The position numbers were made by a program, and so were the translations under genes. Source: CAXQZU01 sp964228555 (GTDB lineage Bacteria; Planctomycetota; PLA2; JAEUHO01). Taken from it: a stretch of 58,082 bases of DNA. Under the pieces are notes generated by a model. It searched no databases. It was given only the letters and a program-made list of their open reading frames with translations, and was not told the origin of the DNA. Positions 41,486 through 51,100 of the stretch are shown here, in pieces. The stretch lies in NCBI GenBank assembly GCA_964228555.1, contig CAXQZU010000064.1, positions 1-58,082 of the forward strand, in the 5' to 3' direction. Position 1 is the first letter of the stretch, and every line of letters begins with the position of its first letter.

Positions 41486-41992
41486 CGGGTCCCGGGCTTC
41501 CGGCGCTGCAGGGAGCGGCGCACTAGCCGGGCCGGCGGGGCGGGGAGCCTCATTCCCCGGCCTGTGGAAACATTGTGGGAATGGGGCCGCCCAAGGAATG
41601 CAAGTCGTTGCGCGGCATGGTCTTGTGGATTCCACGCCGTCGGAGACAGCCGCGTTGGTGCGGATGGGTGTCGCATTCGCGTGGAGAGGCGTGGGCTTGT
41701 GGGGATCGGGTGGGGAAGGACTGTGTGCCGCGTGTGCCGGGCCTTGGCGGGAACCGGGCTGTGCCGGCGCGCCTCCCCGTCCTGTACGCGAGACGGGGCG
41801 GGGCGGGGCGACGATTTCCACCGGATCAGGACGCCGTGCCGTGCACGCACGCCGTGGCTGGCGCAGGAGTTGTGCGCGTGAGATAGGCCGCGCTACTGAA
41901 TGCGACAGTCTCCGTCATCATCATCACCAGAAGAGATCTACGGTGCGGGTGAGCAGATGCCCAGACAGCCAGGTCCGCCTAGGATGTCGACC
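41486..41992. other. Candidate replication origin (oriC)
   Basis: A 507-bp gene-free region directly downstream of dnaA. It holds a cluster of TGTGG-type sites resembling DnaA boxes (TTATCCACA or its complement): TGTGGAAAC at 41563, TGTGGGAAT at 41574, TGTGGATTC at 41624, TGTGGGGAT at 41698, and TTTCCACCG at 41816 in the other direction. None matches perfectly; the best fit 7 of 9. CATTCCC at 41551 and GGGAATG at 41577 form an inverted repeat around the first sites. The stretch 41894-41941 is clearly less GC-rich and could be an unwinding element. The position beside dnaA and near parS supports an origin. Confidence 0.55.
41980..41985 (+). promoter_or_regulatory. Putative -10 element (TAGGAT) of the 41993 lipoprotein gene
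   Basis: TAGGAT ends 7 nt before the ATG at 41993, which helps choose that start over the ATG at 41984 that overlaps the hexamer. Confidence 0.4.
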
Positions 41993-43318
41993 ATGCCGCG
42001 GCGTGTCTTGGTTTTGCTCGCTGTCTTGGCCCTTGCCTCGTGCGGGGGTTCGTCCGCCGGGAACCAAGGAGCCTCGGCATCCATCCAGGTCACCTTGCTG
42101 CCGTCCAGCCCGACGCACAGCCCCAACAGCACGTGGTGGGGCTATCACCAGTCCAAGGTGGTCCGGCATGGCGAGCGGGTCTACGCAGGGATCATCGAGG
42201 GCAACGCTGGACAACCCTCGACGGGAGCCAGCTTCCAGGTCTACGAGATCGGGACCGAGAGCACGAGCCTGCTTGGATCGCATCCCAGCTCGAGGCCGGG
42301 CAATGTCGTGGTCGATGGGGTCGGTGGCGTTCATGTGCTGACCTTCGAGCCTGTAGATGCAGCGGTAAACGACTCGGTGGGCAGCCTTGTCCACACACAC
42401 TATGTGCCGGCACCGGCAGGCGGGTTCCTCCCGCCGACGCGCACGGTGGTGGATTCGGCGCCCGACGCATTCACGGAAACCGTCAACATCCGCATCGGTG
42501 CCACGAGCGGCCCCACGGGATCGGTCACGGTGTCGTACGGGCTCAACAGCCTGGCGGGCCACGCGGGCAAGGTGATGGTGCTGTGGACGTGGTCTCCGTC
42601 CGGCGCGTGGTCGCGCCGCGTGCTCGAGGACGTCGGGCACGAGTACTACTACCCCTTCGTGGTGGACACGGGAACACGCGTGCTGCTGTTGCCCGTGCAG
42701 GATGATTGGGTGCCCGGGGCTGCCCCTCCGGCCACGGCATTCAACCGCTACTACAAGATCCCATGCATGCTGGCCGACGCAGGATCGTGGTCGATGCACA
42801 TGCTCCTTGACGTGTCGACCGACCCGCTGGCCGTGGGCGACGCACAGCCCCAGCTCGTGGAGCAAAGCGACCTGTTCGAGCGGTCCGACGGATCGGTGCT
42901 CGCCATCTACAAGGACAAGCGCGCTGTCCATGGCTTGCTCGGAGGCGAGACACGCTTCCTTGTCCGCGAGATCACCGACGACGGCATGGTGGGCGACGAG
43001 GAGGAGCTGGCGTGGGCCGCCGGGCTCGACGCTGCGTGGGTGCGGGCCTTCGAGATCGACGGGGAGCTGTTCTTCTTCGCCTCCGCGTGGCAGGCTGTCT
43101 TCGTGGCCCGCGCAGCCACCGGCCAAGTCGTGGGCCTGCCGCTCGCCGGCTGGCCGACGGGCGCCTATCCCTACCTTTCGTCGGCCAGGGGCGGCGCCGC
43201 GCGGAACGCCCAGCCATGGCTGGACGTGCTGGCTCCATCAGGGAATGCGAGCAACTATCCGGCGCAACACACCCGCCTTTACCGCATTCCCAAGGCCGCG
43301 GTGCGGGCCCTGTTCTGA
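41993..43318 (+). CDS. Lipoprotein of unknown function between dnaA and dnaN
   Basis: A 441-residue protein with a lipoprotein signal (MPRRVLVLLAVLALASC, lipid Cys at 17) and then a Gly/Ser linker. The rest is beta-rich with repeated aromatic strand motifs (NVVVDGVGGVHVLTF, YYYPFVVDTGTRVLLLPV, DGSVLAIYKDKRAV, GELFFFASAWQAVFVA), suggesting a beta-propeller like sialidase/BNR folds; no catalytic set is visible. Codon use is less GC-biased than its neighbours (many T- and A-ending codons near the 5' end), and it separates dnaA from dnaN, so acquisition from outside is possible. It follows the candidate oriC directly. Confidence 0.7.
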   Translation: MPRRVLVLLAVLALASCGGSSAGNQGASASIQVTLLPSSPTHSPNSTWWGYHQSKVVRHGERVYAGIIEGNAGQPSTGASFQVYEIGTESTSLLGSHPSSRPGNVVVDGVGGVHVLTFEPVDAAVNDSVGSLVHTHYVPAPAGGFLPPTRTVVDSAPDAFTETVNIRIGATSGPTGSVTVSYGLNSLAGHAGKVMVLWTWSPSGAWSRRVLEDVGHEYYYPFVVDTGTRVLLLPVQDDWVPGAAPPATAFNRYYKIPCMLADAGSWSMHMLLDVSTDPLAVGDAQPQLVEQSDLFERSDGSVLAIYKDKRAVHGLLGGETRFLVREITDDGMVGDEEELAWAAGLDAAWVRAFEIDGELFFFASAWQAVFVARAATGQVVGLPLAGWPTGAYPYLSSARGGAARNAQPWLDVLAPSGNASNYPAQHTRLYRIPKAAVRALF

Positions 43319-43738
43319 GGGCCGGCCTGGCTCGCGGGCCCCACGTGGCCGGGCAGGGTTTGTCGTGGTTCCCCAGGGGCCGCAGGCGGGAGCGCCCCGG
43401 TCTCGGGCGAGGGCTTGGGGCGGGGCGTCGAAGGCCGCGGAAGACGCCTTCCGGAGGCCAGAAATGCCCGTTTCCGGGCCTGTTCGGGGCTTCCCACGAG
43501 CCCCCGGATGGCGTAGGATCACGCCCTGCGGGAGGCCTCTGGGACCCCCCGTCCCGGCGTGTGCGCTTGGCCCTGCCAGGCACCCGCCGGGACAGCCCCC
43601 GGAGCCAGCCCCCGAACACCCCGTGTATGCCGCGCTGACATCCCGTCGACGAGGCGCCCTCTTCCCGTACTCCGGCCCGCGCGGCCACCCTTCCCCGATC
43701 GCGACGAGCCCTGTGGAGCCGTCGCCCTGGAGCCTGCG
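43319..43738. other. 420-bp leader region of dnaN with a run of four hairpins
   Basis: No gene seen. Four short inverted repeats follow one another: GCCT/AGGC (43446-43449/43455-43458), GCCCG/CGGGC (43466-43470/43475-43479), GGGGCT/AGCCCC (43486-43491/43499-43504) and GGCGT/ACGCC (43510-43514/43521-43525). The last loop contains AGGATC, part of a TAGGAT that could be a dnaN -10. The first hairpins may terminate the lipoprotein transcript. A GTG at 43559 is in frame with dnaN but precedes non-DnaN-like residues. Confidence 0.4.
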
Positions 43739-44839
43739 ATGAAGGTCACGATCGCCACCCCGGCGTTGCTCGAGAACGTCGGCCACGCCGCCAGCGTGGC
43801 TGCCGGCAAGAGCACCAACCCCCTGCTGGAGTGCGTGACGCTGCGCGCGCACCGCACCAAGGGGCTGACCCTCGAGGCCACGGACCTGGACGTAGGCGTG
43901 GTGGTGACGCTGGGCGACGCCGAGGTGAAGGAGGAGGGGACGCTGGTCGTGCAGGCGGCTCGCCTGCTCTCGGTGCTGCGCGAGATCGAGCAAGACGAGG
44001 TGACGATCACCGAGGCGGACGGCGCGCTGGCCCTGCAGAGCGGCCGCAACCACTTCCGCCTGCGCGGCGAGGATGCGCGCAACGTGGCAGACATGCCCGT
44101 GTTCCCGGGGCAAGGCGGCGTCAAGCTGCCCGGCGCCGAGCTCAAGGCCATGATCCGTCGCACGGTGTTCGCCACGGCCAAGGAGGCCGGCCGCTTCGCC
44201 CTGCACGGCGTGCTGTTCCGCGTGGCCGGCTCCACCTTCGAGCTGGTCGCCACGGACGGCCGCCGCCTGGCGCGCGCCACGCACACGCTGCCGGCGGCGG
44301 TGGCCAAGGAGGTCAAGGTGATCGTGGGCCCCAAGGCCCTGAGCCTGCTGGGCCGCGTGGTGCCGGACGGCGGCGAGGTGAGCCTGGCCCTGCACGAGCG
44401 GCAGGTGATGTTCCGCACGGGCAACGCACTGGTGATCTCGCGCCTGATCGACGGCACCTTCCCCGTCTACGAGGACGTCATCCCCAAGCCGTCGAAGCAG
44501 GCCTTCACGGTGGAGGCGGGCGCGCTGGCGACGGCCCTGCGCCGCGCGTCGCTGCTGGCGACACGCGAGGCCATGAGCGTGCAGATGGACGTGGCGCGCG
44601 ACGCCATCACGCTCCGGTCCCGCGCCGCCGACGTGGGCGAGGCCAAGGTGGAGCTGCCCGTCGAGCACGACGGCGCCGCGGAACGGCTGGGCTTCAACCC
44701 CGCGTTCCTCATCGAGGCCCTCAAGGAGATGGAGCCGCAGGCCAAGGTGCGCTTCGAGTTCACCAATGGCAAGGCCCCCGGCAAGCTCACGGACGGCGAT
44801 GACTACGTCTACGTGATCATGCCGATCGCGCTGGAGTAG
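43739..44839 (+). CDS. dnaN: DNA polymerase III beta sliding clamp
   Basis: Ring-shaped dimer that holds replicative polymerase on DNA. The 366-residue protein has the normal three-subdomain length. It starts MKVTIATPALLENVGHAAS, with TDLDVGVVV, the FALHGVLFRV and VATDGRRLARA segments of domain II, LIDGTFPVYEDVIP, and ends in the hydrophobic-pocket tail DYVYVIMPIAL. GGAG lies about seven bases before ATG 43739. dciA follows after two bases. Confidence 0.97.
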   Translation: MKVTIATPALLENVGHAASVAAGKSTNPLLECVTLRAHRTKGLTLEATDLDVGVVVTLGDAEVKEEGTLVVQAARLLSVLREIEQDEVTITEADGALALQSGRNHFRLRGEDARNVADMPVFPGQGGVKLPGAELKAMIRRTVFATAKEAGRFALHGVLFRVAGSTFELVATDGRRLARATHTLPAAVAKEVKVIVGPKALSLLGRVVPDGGEVSLALHERQVMFRTGNALVISRLIDGTFPVYEDVIPKPSKQAFTVEAGALATALRRASLLATREAMSVQMDVARDAITLRSRAADVGEAKVELPVEHDGAAERLGFNPAFLIEALKEMEPQAKVRFEFTNGKAPGKLTDGDDYVYVIMPIALE

Positions 44840-44841
44840 GC

Positions 44842-45231
44842 GTGCGCGGCCGGCGTCGAGAGCAGTCCGTGGGCACGCTGGTGTCGTCCGCGCTCGAGGG
44901 CCTGGGCGTGCCCTCGCAGCGCGTCGCCGCCGCCCTGCACGAGGCGTTTGATGCTGCCCTCGAGCCCGCCTGGCGCGGGCAGGTGCGCCTCGAGCGGCTG
45001 CAGGCGGGCGTGCTGGACGTGGGCGTGGCCTCGGCGGCGCTGCGCGACGAGCTGGCCCAGTTCCATGCCCCGCGACTGCTGGCGGTGTTGCGCGCGGCCT
45101 GCCCCGGCATCCCGCTGGCGCGCCTGCGCGTGCTGAGCGTGGCGCCGGCGTCGCGCGAGCCCGCCACCCCGACCCCCGCGCCCCCGCCCGCCGTCCCGGG
45201 ACGGCCCGGCCGCACGAAGGAGGACCGATGA
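44842..45231 (+). CDS. dciA: DciA-like helicase loader (DUF721)
   Basis: A 129-residue protein with the DUF721/DciA core: a helix (SVGTLVSSALEGLG), the W of LEPAWRGQVRLERLQAG, and LDVGVASAALRDELAQFHAPRLLAVLRAA, the KH-like fold that contacts replicative helicase DnaB. The tail is Pro-rich and disordered. GTG 44842 is two bases after the dnaN stop, and the stop overlaps the gyrB ATG (ATGA). The dnaN-dciA-gyrB order is common where recF is absent, and no recF is seen here. Confidence 0.88.
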   Translation: MRGRRREQSVGTLVSSALEGLGVPSQRVAAALHEAFDAALEPAWRGQVRLERLQAGVLDVGVASAALRDELAQFHAPRLLAVLRAACPGIPLARLRVLSVAPASREPATPTPAPPPAVPGRPGRTKEDR

Positions 45232-47702
45232 GCCCCAACGAGGCACCCGACCCTGCCAAGCCGGCCGCCGACGCGGGCTACAGCGCCGACAGCATCCAGG
45301 TGCTCGAGGGGCTGGAGGCCGTGCGCAAGCGGCCCGGCATGTACATCGGCGACACGGGCCCGCGGGGCATGCACCACCTCGTCTACGAGATCGTGGACAA
45401 CGCCATCGACGAGGCGCTGGCCGGCTACTGCAAGAACATCACGGTGCGCCTGCTTCCCGACAACGGCGTGGTGGTGGTGGACGACGGTCGCGGCATCCCC
45501 GTGGACGTCAACAAGCAGCACGGCCTCAGCGGCATCACGCTGGCCTTCACCAAGCTCCACGCCGGCGGCAAGTTCCAGAAGGGGGCCTACAAGGTCTCCG
45601 GCGGCCTCCACGGCGTGGGCGCCAGCGTGGTGAACGCGCTGTCCGAGGAGTGCGAGGTCGAGGTGCACCAGAAGGGCCACGTGCACGTGCAGGCCTACGT
45701 GCGCGGGGTGCCCAGGGGCCCCGTCGAGCGCCGCGAGCGCACCGACCGCACGGGCACCCGCGTCTTCTTCCGGCCCGACCGCCAGATGTTCGGCGACATC
45801 GTCTACGAGGCGAACATCCTGGCCACGCGCCTGCGCGAGCTGGCCTTCCTCAACCGCGGCATCTCGATCCGCTTCGTGGACGAGCGCGCCGAGCCGCTGC
45901 GCGACGAGCTGTTCCGCTTCGAGGGCGGCCTGACCGAGTTCGTGCAGCGCCTCAACCAGGGCGCCACGCCGCTGCATGACGACGTCATCGCGTGCGAGCG
46001 CGAGCAGGACGGCGTCACCGTCGAGGTGGCCGCCCAGTTCCACGACGGCTACTCCGAGAACGTGCAGGGCTTCGTCAACAACATCCACACCACCGAGGGC
46101 GGCACGCACGTGACGGGCTTCCGCAACGCGCTCTCGCGCGCCATGCTGGCGTATGCCCGTGCGGGCAACTACTTCAAGGAGGACGACAAGCCCTCCGGCG
46201 AGGACTTCCGCGAGGGCCTCACCGCCGTGATCTCGGTGAAGGTGCCCGAGCCCCAGTTCGAGGGCCAGACCAAGACCAAGCTGGGCAACGGGGAGGTCGA
46301 GGGCATCGTGTTCAGCGTCTGGCATGACGCGCTCAAGGGCTACCTCGAGGAGAACCCCCGGCAGGCCCGCGCCATCGTCGAGAAGGCCGTGCAGGCCTTC
46401 CAGGCCCGCGAGGCGGCCCGCAAGGCGCGCGACCTCGTCCGGCGCAAGGGCCCGTTCGGCAGCGGCGGCCTGCCCGGCAAGCTCAGCGACTGCAGCAGCC
46501 GCGACGTGGAGCGCACGGAGCTGTTCCTCGTCGAGGGCGAGTCGGCCGGCGGCTCGGCCAAGCAGGGCCGTGACCGCGAGACGCAGGCCATCCTGCCGCT
46601 GCGCGGCAAGATCCTCAACGTCGAGAAGGCGCGCGTGGACAAGATGCTGGCGCACGAGGAGATCCGCGCGCTGGTCACCGCGCTGGGCACCGGCATCGGC
46701 GCCGAGGAGTTCGACCCCACCAAGTGCCGCTACGGCAAGATCGTGATCATGACCGACGCGGACGTGGACGGCAGCCACATCCGCACCCTGCTGCTCACCT
46801 TCCTGTTCCGGCACATGCGGCCGCTCGTCGAGCAGGGGCGCGTGTTCGTGGCCCAGCCGCCCCTGTTCAAGCTCACGCGTGCGCGCAGCAAGGCCGAGGA
46901 ATACATCTTCGACGAGAAGGTGCTGCAGGCGCGCCTGCAGGCGCTGGGGGCCCAGGGCATCTCGCTCGCTCGCGTGTCGGGTGGCGGCCAGCCCATCTCG
47001 GGCGCGCGCATGGAGCGCTTGCTGCAGCACCTGGGCCGCCTCGAGGGCCTGGCGCGCGCGCTGGAGCGGCGCGGCCTGCCGGTGGGGGCCGCGCTGGCGG
47101 CGGCTCGCGGCGGGCAGCTGCCCACCGCGGCCGTGCTGCTCTCGCGCAAGGGCGGGGGCCACGTGTTCGTGCATGGCGACGCCGAGCTGGCGCAGGTGCT
47201 GGCCTCCGAGGAGGCGCTGGCGGGCCGGCCGCTCAAGACCGCCGAGGCAGGCGACCCGGGCGAGGCCCGGCGCGCCGCCGACGCGGTCATCGAGCGCATC
47301 TACGAGAGCGGCGAGATGGCGGCCGTGGCCAAGGCCCTGGCCGAGGACGGCCTCGACGCCGCGCAGTGGGATCCGCCGGAGGGCTCGCCCGCCGTGTTCC
47401 GCGTGGTGCGCGAGGGCCAGCCGGGCGTGGACCTCCCCGGCCTGAAGGCCGTGCTGCGCCACGTGCGCGAGGCGGGCCAGGAGGGCGTGGACCTGCAGCG
47501 CTACAAGGGCCTCGGCGAGATGAACCACGACCAGCTGTGGACCACCACCATGGACCCGGCCAAGCGCACGCTGCTGCGCGTGCAGATGAGCGATGAGGCG
47601 GAGGCCAGCCGGCTCTTCGCCCTGCTGATGGGCGAGACGGTGGAGCCGCGGCGCGACTTCATCGAGCGTCACGCCCTGGACGTCACGGCGCTGGACGTCT
47701 AG
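45228..47702 (+). CDS. gyrB: DNA gyrase subunit B
   Basis: ATPase subunit of gyrase, which introduces negative supercoils. The 824-residue protein has the GHKL ATPase motifs (EIVDNAIDEALAG, DDGRGIPVD, GGLHGVGASVVNALS) and the QTKTKLGN segment. It also has the TOPRIM domain with LVEGESAGGSAKQGRDRETQAILPLRGK and MTDADVDGSHIRTLLLTF, and the C-terminal LQRYKGLGEMN. A roughly 150-residue insertion (about 575-725), like that of E. coli GyrB, splits the TOPRIM/tail region. ATG 45228 overlaps the dciA stop. It is convergent with tatA/B, 8 bp away. Confidence 0.97.
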   Translation: MSPNEAPDPAKPAADAGYSADSIQVLEGLEAVRKRPGMYIGDTGPRGMHHLVYEIVDNAIDEALAGYCKNITVRLLPDNGVVVVDDGRGIPVDVNKQHGLSGITLAFTKLHAGGKFQKGAYKVSGGLHGVGASVVNALSEECEVEVHQKGHVHVQAYVRGVPRGPVERRERTDRTGTRVFFRPDRQMFGDIVYEANILATRLRELAFLNRGISIRFVDERAEPLRDELFRFEGGLTEFVQRLNQGATPLHDDVIACEREQDGVTVEVAAQFHDGYSENVQGFVNNIHTTEGGTHVTGFRNALSRAMLAYARAGNYFKEDDKPSGEDFREGLTAVISVKVPEPQFEGQTKTKLGNGEVEGIVFSVWHDALKGYLEENPRQARAIVEKAVQAFQAREAARKARDLVRRKGPFGSGGLPGKLSDCSSRDVERTELFLVEGESAGGSAKQGRDRETQAILPLRGKILNVEKARVDKMLAHEEIRALVTALGTGIGAEEFDPTKCRYGKIVIMTDADVDGSHIRTLLLTFLFRHMRPLVEQGRVFVAQPPLFKLTRARSKAEEYIFDEKVLQARLQALGAQGISLARVSGGGQPISGARMERLLQHLGRLEGLARALERRGLPVGAALAAARGGQLPTAAVLLSRKGGGHVFVHGDAELAQVLASEEALAGRPLKTAEAGDPGEARRAADAVIERIYESGEMAAVAKALAEDGLDAAQWDPPEGSPAVFRVVREGQPGVDLPGLKAVLRHVREAGQEGVDLQRYKGLGEMNHDQLWTTTMDPAKRTLLRVQMSDEAEASRLFALLMGETVEPRRDFIERHALDVTALDV

Positions 47703-47710
47703 CGCGCGCC

Positions 47711-48184
47711 CTACACGGGGGGCGGCCCCTCGCCGCCTGTGGCGGGTGGCGCGGGCCAAGGCGCTGGCGCTGGCGCTGACGCCGGCGTCGGTGTTGGCGC
47801 GGCCGTCACCGCGGACGAGGACGGGAACGGCCCCGCGGCGGCCGGCTCCCCGGGGGCCGGGGGGCCGCCGTCGGTCACGTTGCCCGCGCCGTAGGGCACG
47901 GAAGGCACCTCGTGCCCGTCGTGGCCCGCGGCCTGCTCGTACGACGGCGTCGTCGTGATGGGGGCCGCCGCCTCGGCGGGCGTCGTCGTGGCGCGCTGGA
48001 TCTCCTCGCGCAGCGGCTGGCGGGCCTCGCTCAGGCCCCGGCGGAAGCGCCCATAGGCCTGCCCGAAGCTGCGCATGACCTCCGGCAGGCGGCCGCCGTA
48101 GACGAGGATGGCCACGAAGCCGATCATCAGGATCTCGCTGAAGCCGATCCCGTCGAGCAGCGCCACCGGCAACGGCCCCGCCAT
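47711..48184 (-). CDS. Tat translocase TatA/TatB-family protein
   Basis: A 157-residue single-span protein. Residues 8-30 hold the short helix (GFSEILMIGFVAILVYGG) with a conserved early Glu. The hinge GGRLPEV and the amphipathic helix (MRSFGQAYGRFRRGLSEAR) follow, then a Pro/Ala/Gly-rich tail. The hinge GG-x-LPE suits TatA or a bifunctional TatA/B more than TatB. The ATG overlaps the preceding LptC-like stop by one base (TGATG), so the two are co-translated. TatC is not in the window. The Tat-signal reductase at 10381-11379 is a likely client. Confidence 0.85.
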   Translation of the reverse strand: MAGPLPVALLDGIGFSEILMIGFVAILVYGGRLPEVMRSFGQAYGRFRRGLSEARQPLREEIQRATTTPAEAAAPITTTPSYEQAAGHDGHEVPSVPYGAGNVTDGGPPAPGEPAAAGPFPSSSAVTAAPTPTPASAPAPAPWPAPPATGGEGPPPV

Positions 48185-51100
48185 CAGCGGCCCTGCCGCA
48201 GCACGGTGCGGCCGGCCTCGAGGTCCTCGAGGGCGCCCGTGCGGAAGTCGAAGGAGGCGCGCAGCAGCTCGCTGTCGAAGCGGCCCGCCACGCGCAGCAG
48301 CACGGCGCGCTCGGGCGAGCCGGAGATCTGGGCCCTGCCGCCCACCAGGTCCACGTCGATGCGCTCGCACCACATCTCCACCAAGTCCTTGCCCGGCTGC
48401 GTGCGGAAGGTGGTGGCCGGCCCGCGCGCCACGAGCGCCTGGAGGCCCTGGCCGGGGGCCGCGCGACCGCCGGCCAGCAGGCCCATCCCGCGGGCCTCCA
48501 TGCGATCGGCCCAGATGTCCGTGGCCTCGGCCCACGGAGCCTCGGGCTGCGCGCGGACGCTGCGCCGCACCCACGAGGGCCCGCGCTCGGCCAGCAGCTG
48601 GCCGTCGGTGATGCGCACGTCACCGGGGCAGGCGAACTCCAGCCGCTCCTGCCGCAGCAGGGCCGCACGGTCCGGCGCGGCGCGCAGCAGCACGGCCTGC
48701 ACGGGGCCGGCGGCCTGCACCCACTGGGGCCCGGCGGCGTCCAGGCCCACGCGCAGCGCACGCGCGGCAAGCTCGCCGGCGCCGTCGCCCTCGCTGCCCA
48801 GGCGCGCCTTCACCGCCTGCGGGCCGCCCTCGACGGCCACCAGGCCCAGGGCGCGCGAGTAGGAGAGGCTGCTGGCCTCCAGGCGCAGCGCCGGGCTCTC
48901 CAGCACCATGCCGCCCTCGGCCAGCAACGCGACCGGCTCGCCCAGGTCGAGGTCCACCTGCAGGGCGCGGGCGTCGAGCGACCAGCGCTGCGCGGGCGCC
49001 GCCGCGGCGGGACCCGGCGCCGAGGCGCTCGTGGGAGCGCGGGCCGGCGTGCGCTCGCTCGCCCGCGCCGTGCGCGCCAGCGCGGCGCCGCTCGACGAGG
49101 CGCCCGGCGCACGCAACGCCAGCACGGCTTCCAGGCGGCCGGCGGCGAGGCGGTCCACGGCGTCGGGGGGCGGCGCGCGCAGCGTGGCCTCGAAGGGCGC
49201 CAGCACGCGCACCACCTGCGGCTGCTCGGGGGCCAGCTCGCCGCCCGGGCGCGACACCCGCAGGTCCACCTCGATGCGGCCCTCCGTGCGGAAGTCCAGC
49301 CGCGAGAGCGCGCCGCGCGCGACCTCTTCTCGTGCCAGCCCGGAGGCGCCGGTCGCGCGCGCGTCGCCCGCGACCCACACCTCGGCCCGCACGCCCTCAT
49401 CGGCGCGCAGGCGGCCGCGAGCGCGCTCGAAGGCGATGCGCGGCGCCTGCAGCAGGTGCTGGGATGCGCCACCGGCCGCCACCCGGATGCTGGCCGGCGA
49501 CGTGGGGGAGCCCAGCAGCAGGGCGCGCTCGCTCAGGCGCTCGTAGCCCAGCGAGTCGCCATCCACCCACGCGCCCATGCCCGCGGTGGGCCCGCCCAGG
49601 CGGGTCTGCGCCGCCACGGAGCCGGAGGCCTCGAGGCGGTCCAGCGTCCATGCGCGCGCCTCGGGCGCGCCGTGTTCCGCGCCGGGCTCGCCGGGCACGG
49701 CCTCGGGCGTGTCTGCGCCCAGCAGGCGCTGGCCGCGCTCGAAGCCCACCAGCGACAGGCGCGAGCCCTCGCCCTCCACGACGATGCGCGGCGCCAGCCC
49801 GTCGAGGCCCTCGACCACGAGGCGCTGGGCCTCGCCCTCCAGCCGCGTGCCCCCGAGGCGCACGTGGCCCAGCGCAGCCAGGCGCGTGGGCAGCTCGCGC
49901 TCGCGCAGGCCCTCCTCCGGTCGCGCCGGGCGCAGCTCCAGCGCGATGGAGTCCGCCTCCAGCAGGTCGTGGGCCTCGTCCGGGCTGCTGGGCAGGCGCT
50001 CGAGCCGCGCCAGGCCGCGCATCTCGATGCGCCGGCCGCCGGGAGCAGGCCCCACCTGCATGCGTTCGCGGGCGCTGGCGCGCAGGCGCGCGCTGGGCGC
50101 GCGCGTGCCCGCGAAGGTCACGTCGCCCTCCAGCAGCAGCTCGCTGGGGCCTTCCAGGGTGGTGGTGGCGCCGAGCCCGTCCGTGCCGGGGGCGTGCCGC
50201 AGGCGGGCCGTGCGCAGCACCGCGGCGCGCTGGAGGCCGCCCTGCACGGCCAGGTCGGGCACCTCGATCGCCAGCGGGCTGCCCTCGCCGTGCAGGTGGG
50301 CCAGGCGCCAGCGGCCCACGTTGCCTGCGAGCGCGTCGCGGGCCGGGGCCCGTGCGCCCTCCTGCGGAGCCAGCTCCAGCACCAACCGGTCGGCCTGCAG
50401 GCGGCGGCCGCCCTGCTGCAGCGCGCGCACGCCCTGCTCGAGCGCCAGCACGAGCGGGGCGCCCGGCGCCCGCGTGTCCCGCACCACGCCGGCGCGGCCC
50501 GCGAACACGCGCGCGGGACGGAAGCCCGGCGCGTCTCCCGCGCCCGGCGGGGCCTGGTCGAGCACCGCGGCGTCCACCGCGAGGAACACGCGCTGTTCCA
50601 GCTCCACCCGGAAGGAGGAGGCGAGGCCCCGGCGGGGCGCGCCTGCCTCGGGCACCAGCGAGAAGCCCTCGCCCTGCAGCGACCAGGCGGCATGCTGCAC
50701 CGTGAACAGGCCCCGCCCGCGCGCCACGCCCGTATGGGGCTCGAAGCGCAACTGCTCCCCGCGGGCCACCACGCCCAGCCGGTGGTCGCGCGCCTCGATG
50801 CCGCCGTCGAGCACGATGCTCGCCCCGTCCTCGGTGCTGGTGCCCGCGACGCCGGCCGACGCGCGCGCCGGGTCCTGCAGGGCGCGTGCGATGCCGTCGG
50901 CGCGTGCGCGGGGAGCGCGCACCTCGAGGCGCACGAACTCGTCGATGAGGCGGGGATTGTCGCGCAGGCGCTCCGCCTCGGCCCGGGTCTCGGGCGCGCG
51001 ATAGACGCGCAGCGTGACGTCCTCGAACACGAAGCCCGAGGCGTCCTCGCCGCCGGCGGCCTCGGCGTGCGCGCCGTCGGCCGCGAACGCCCAGGGCAGG

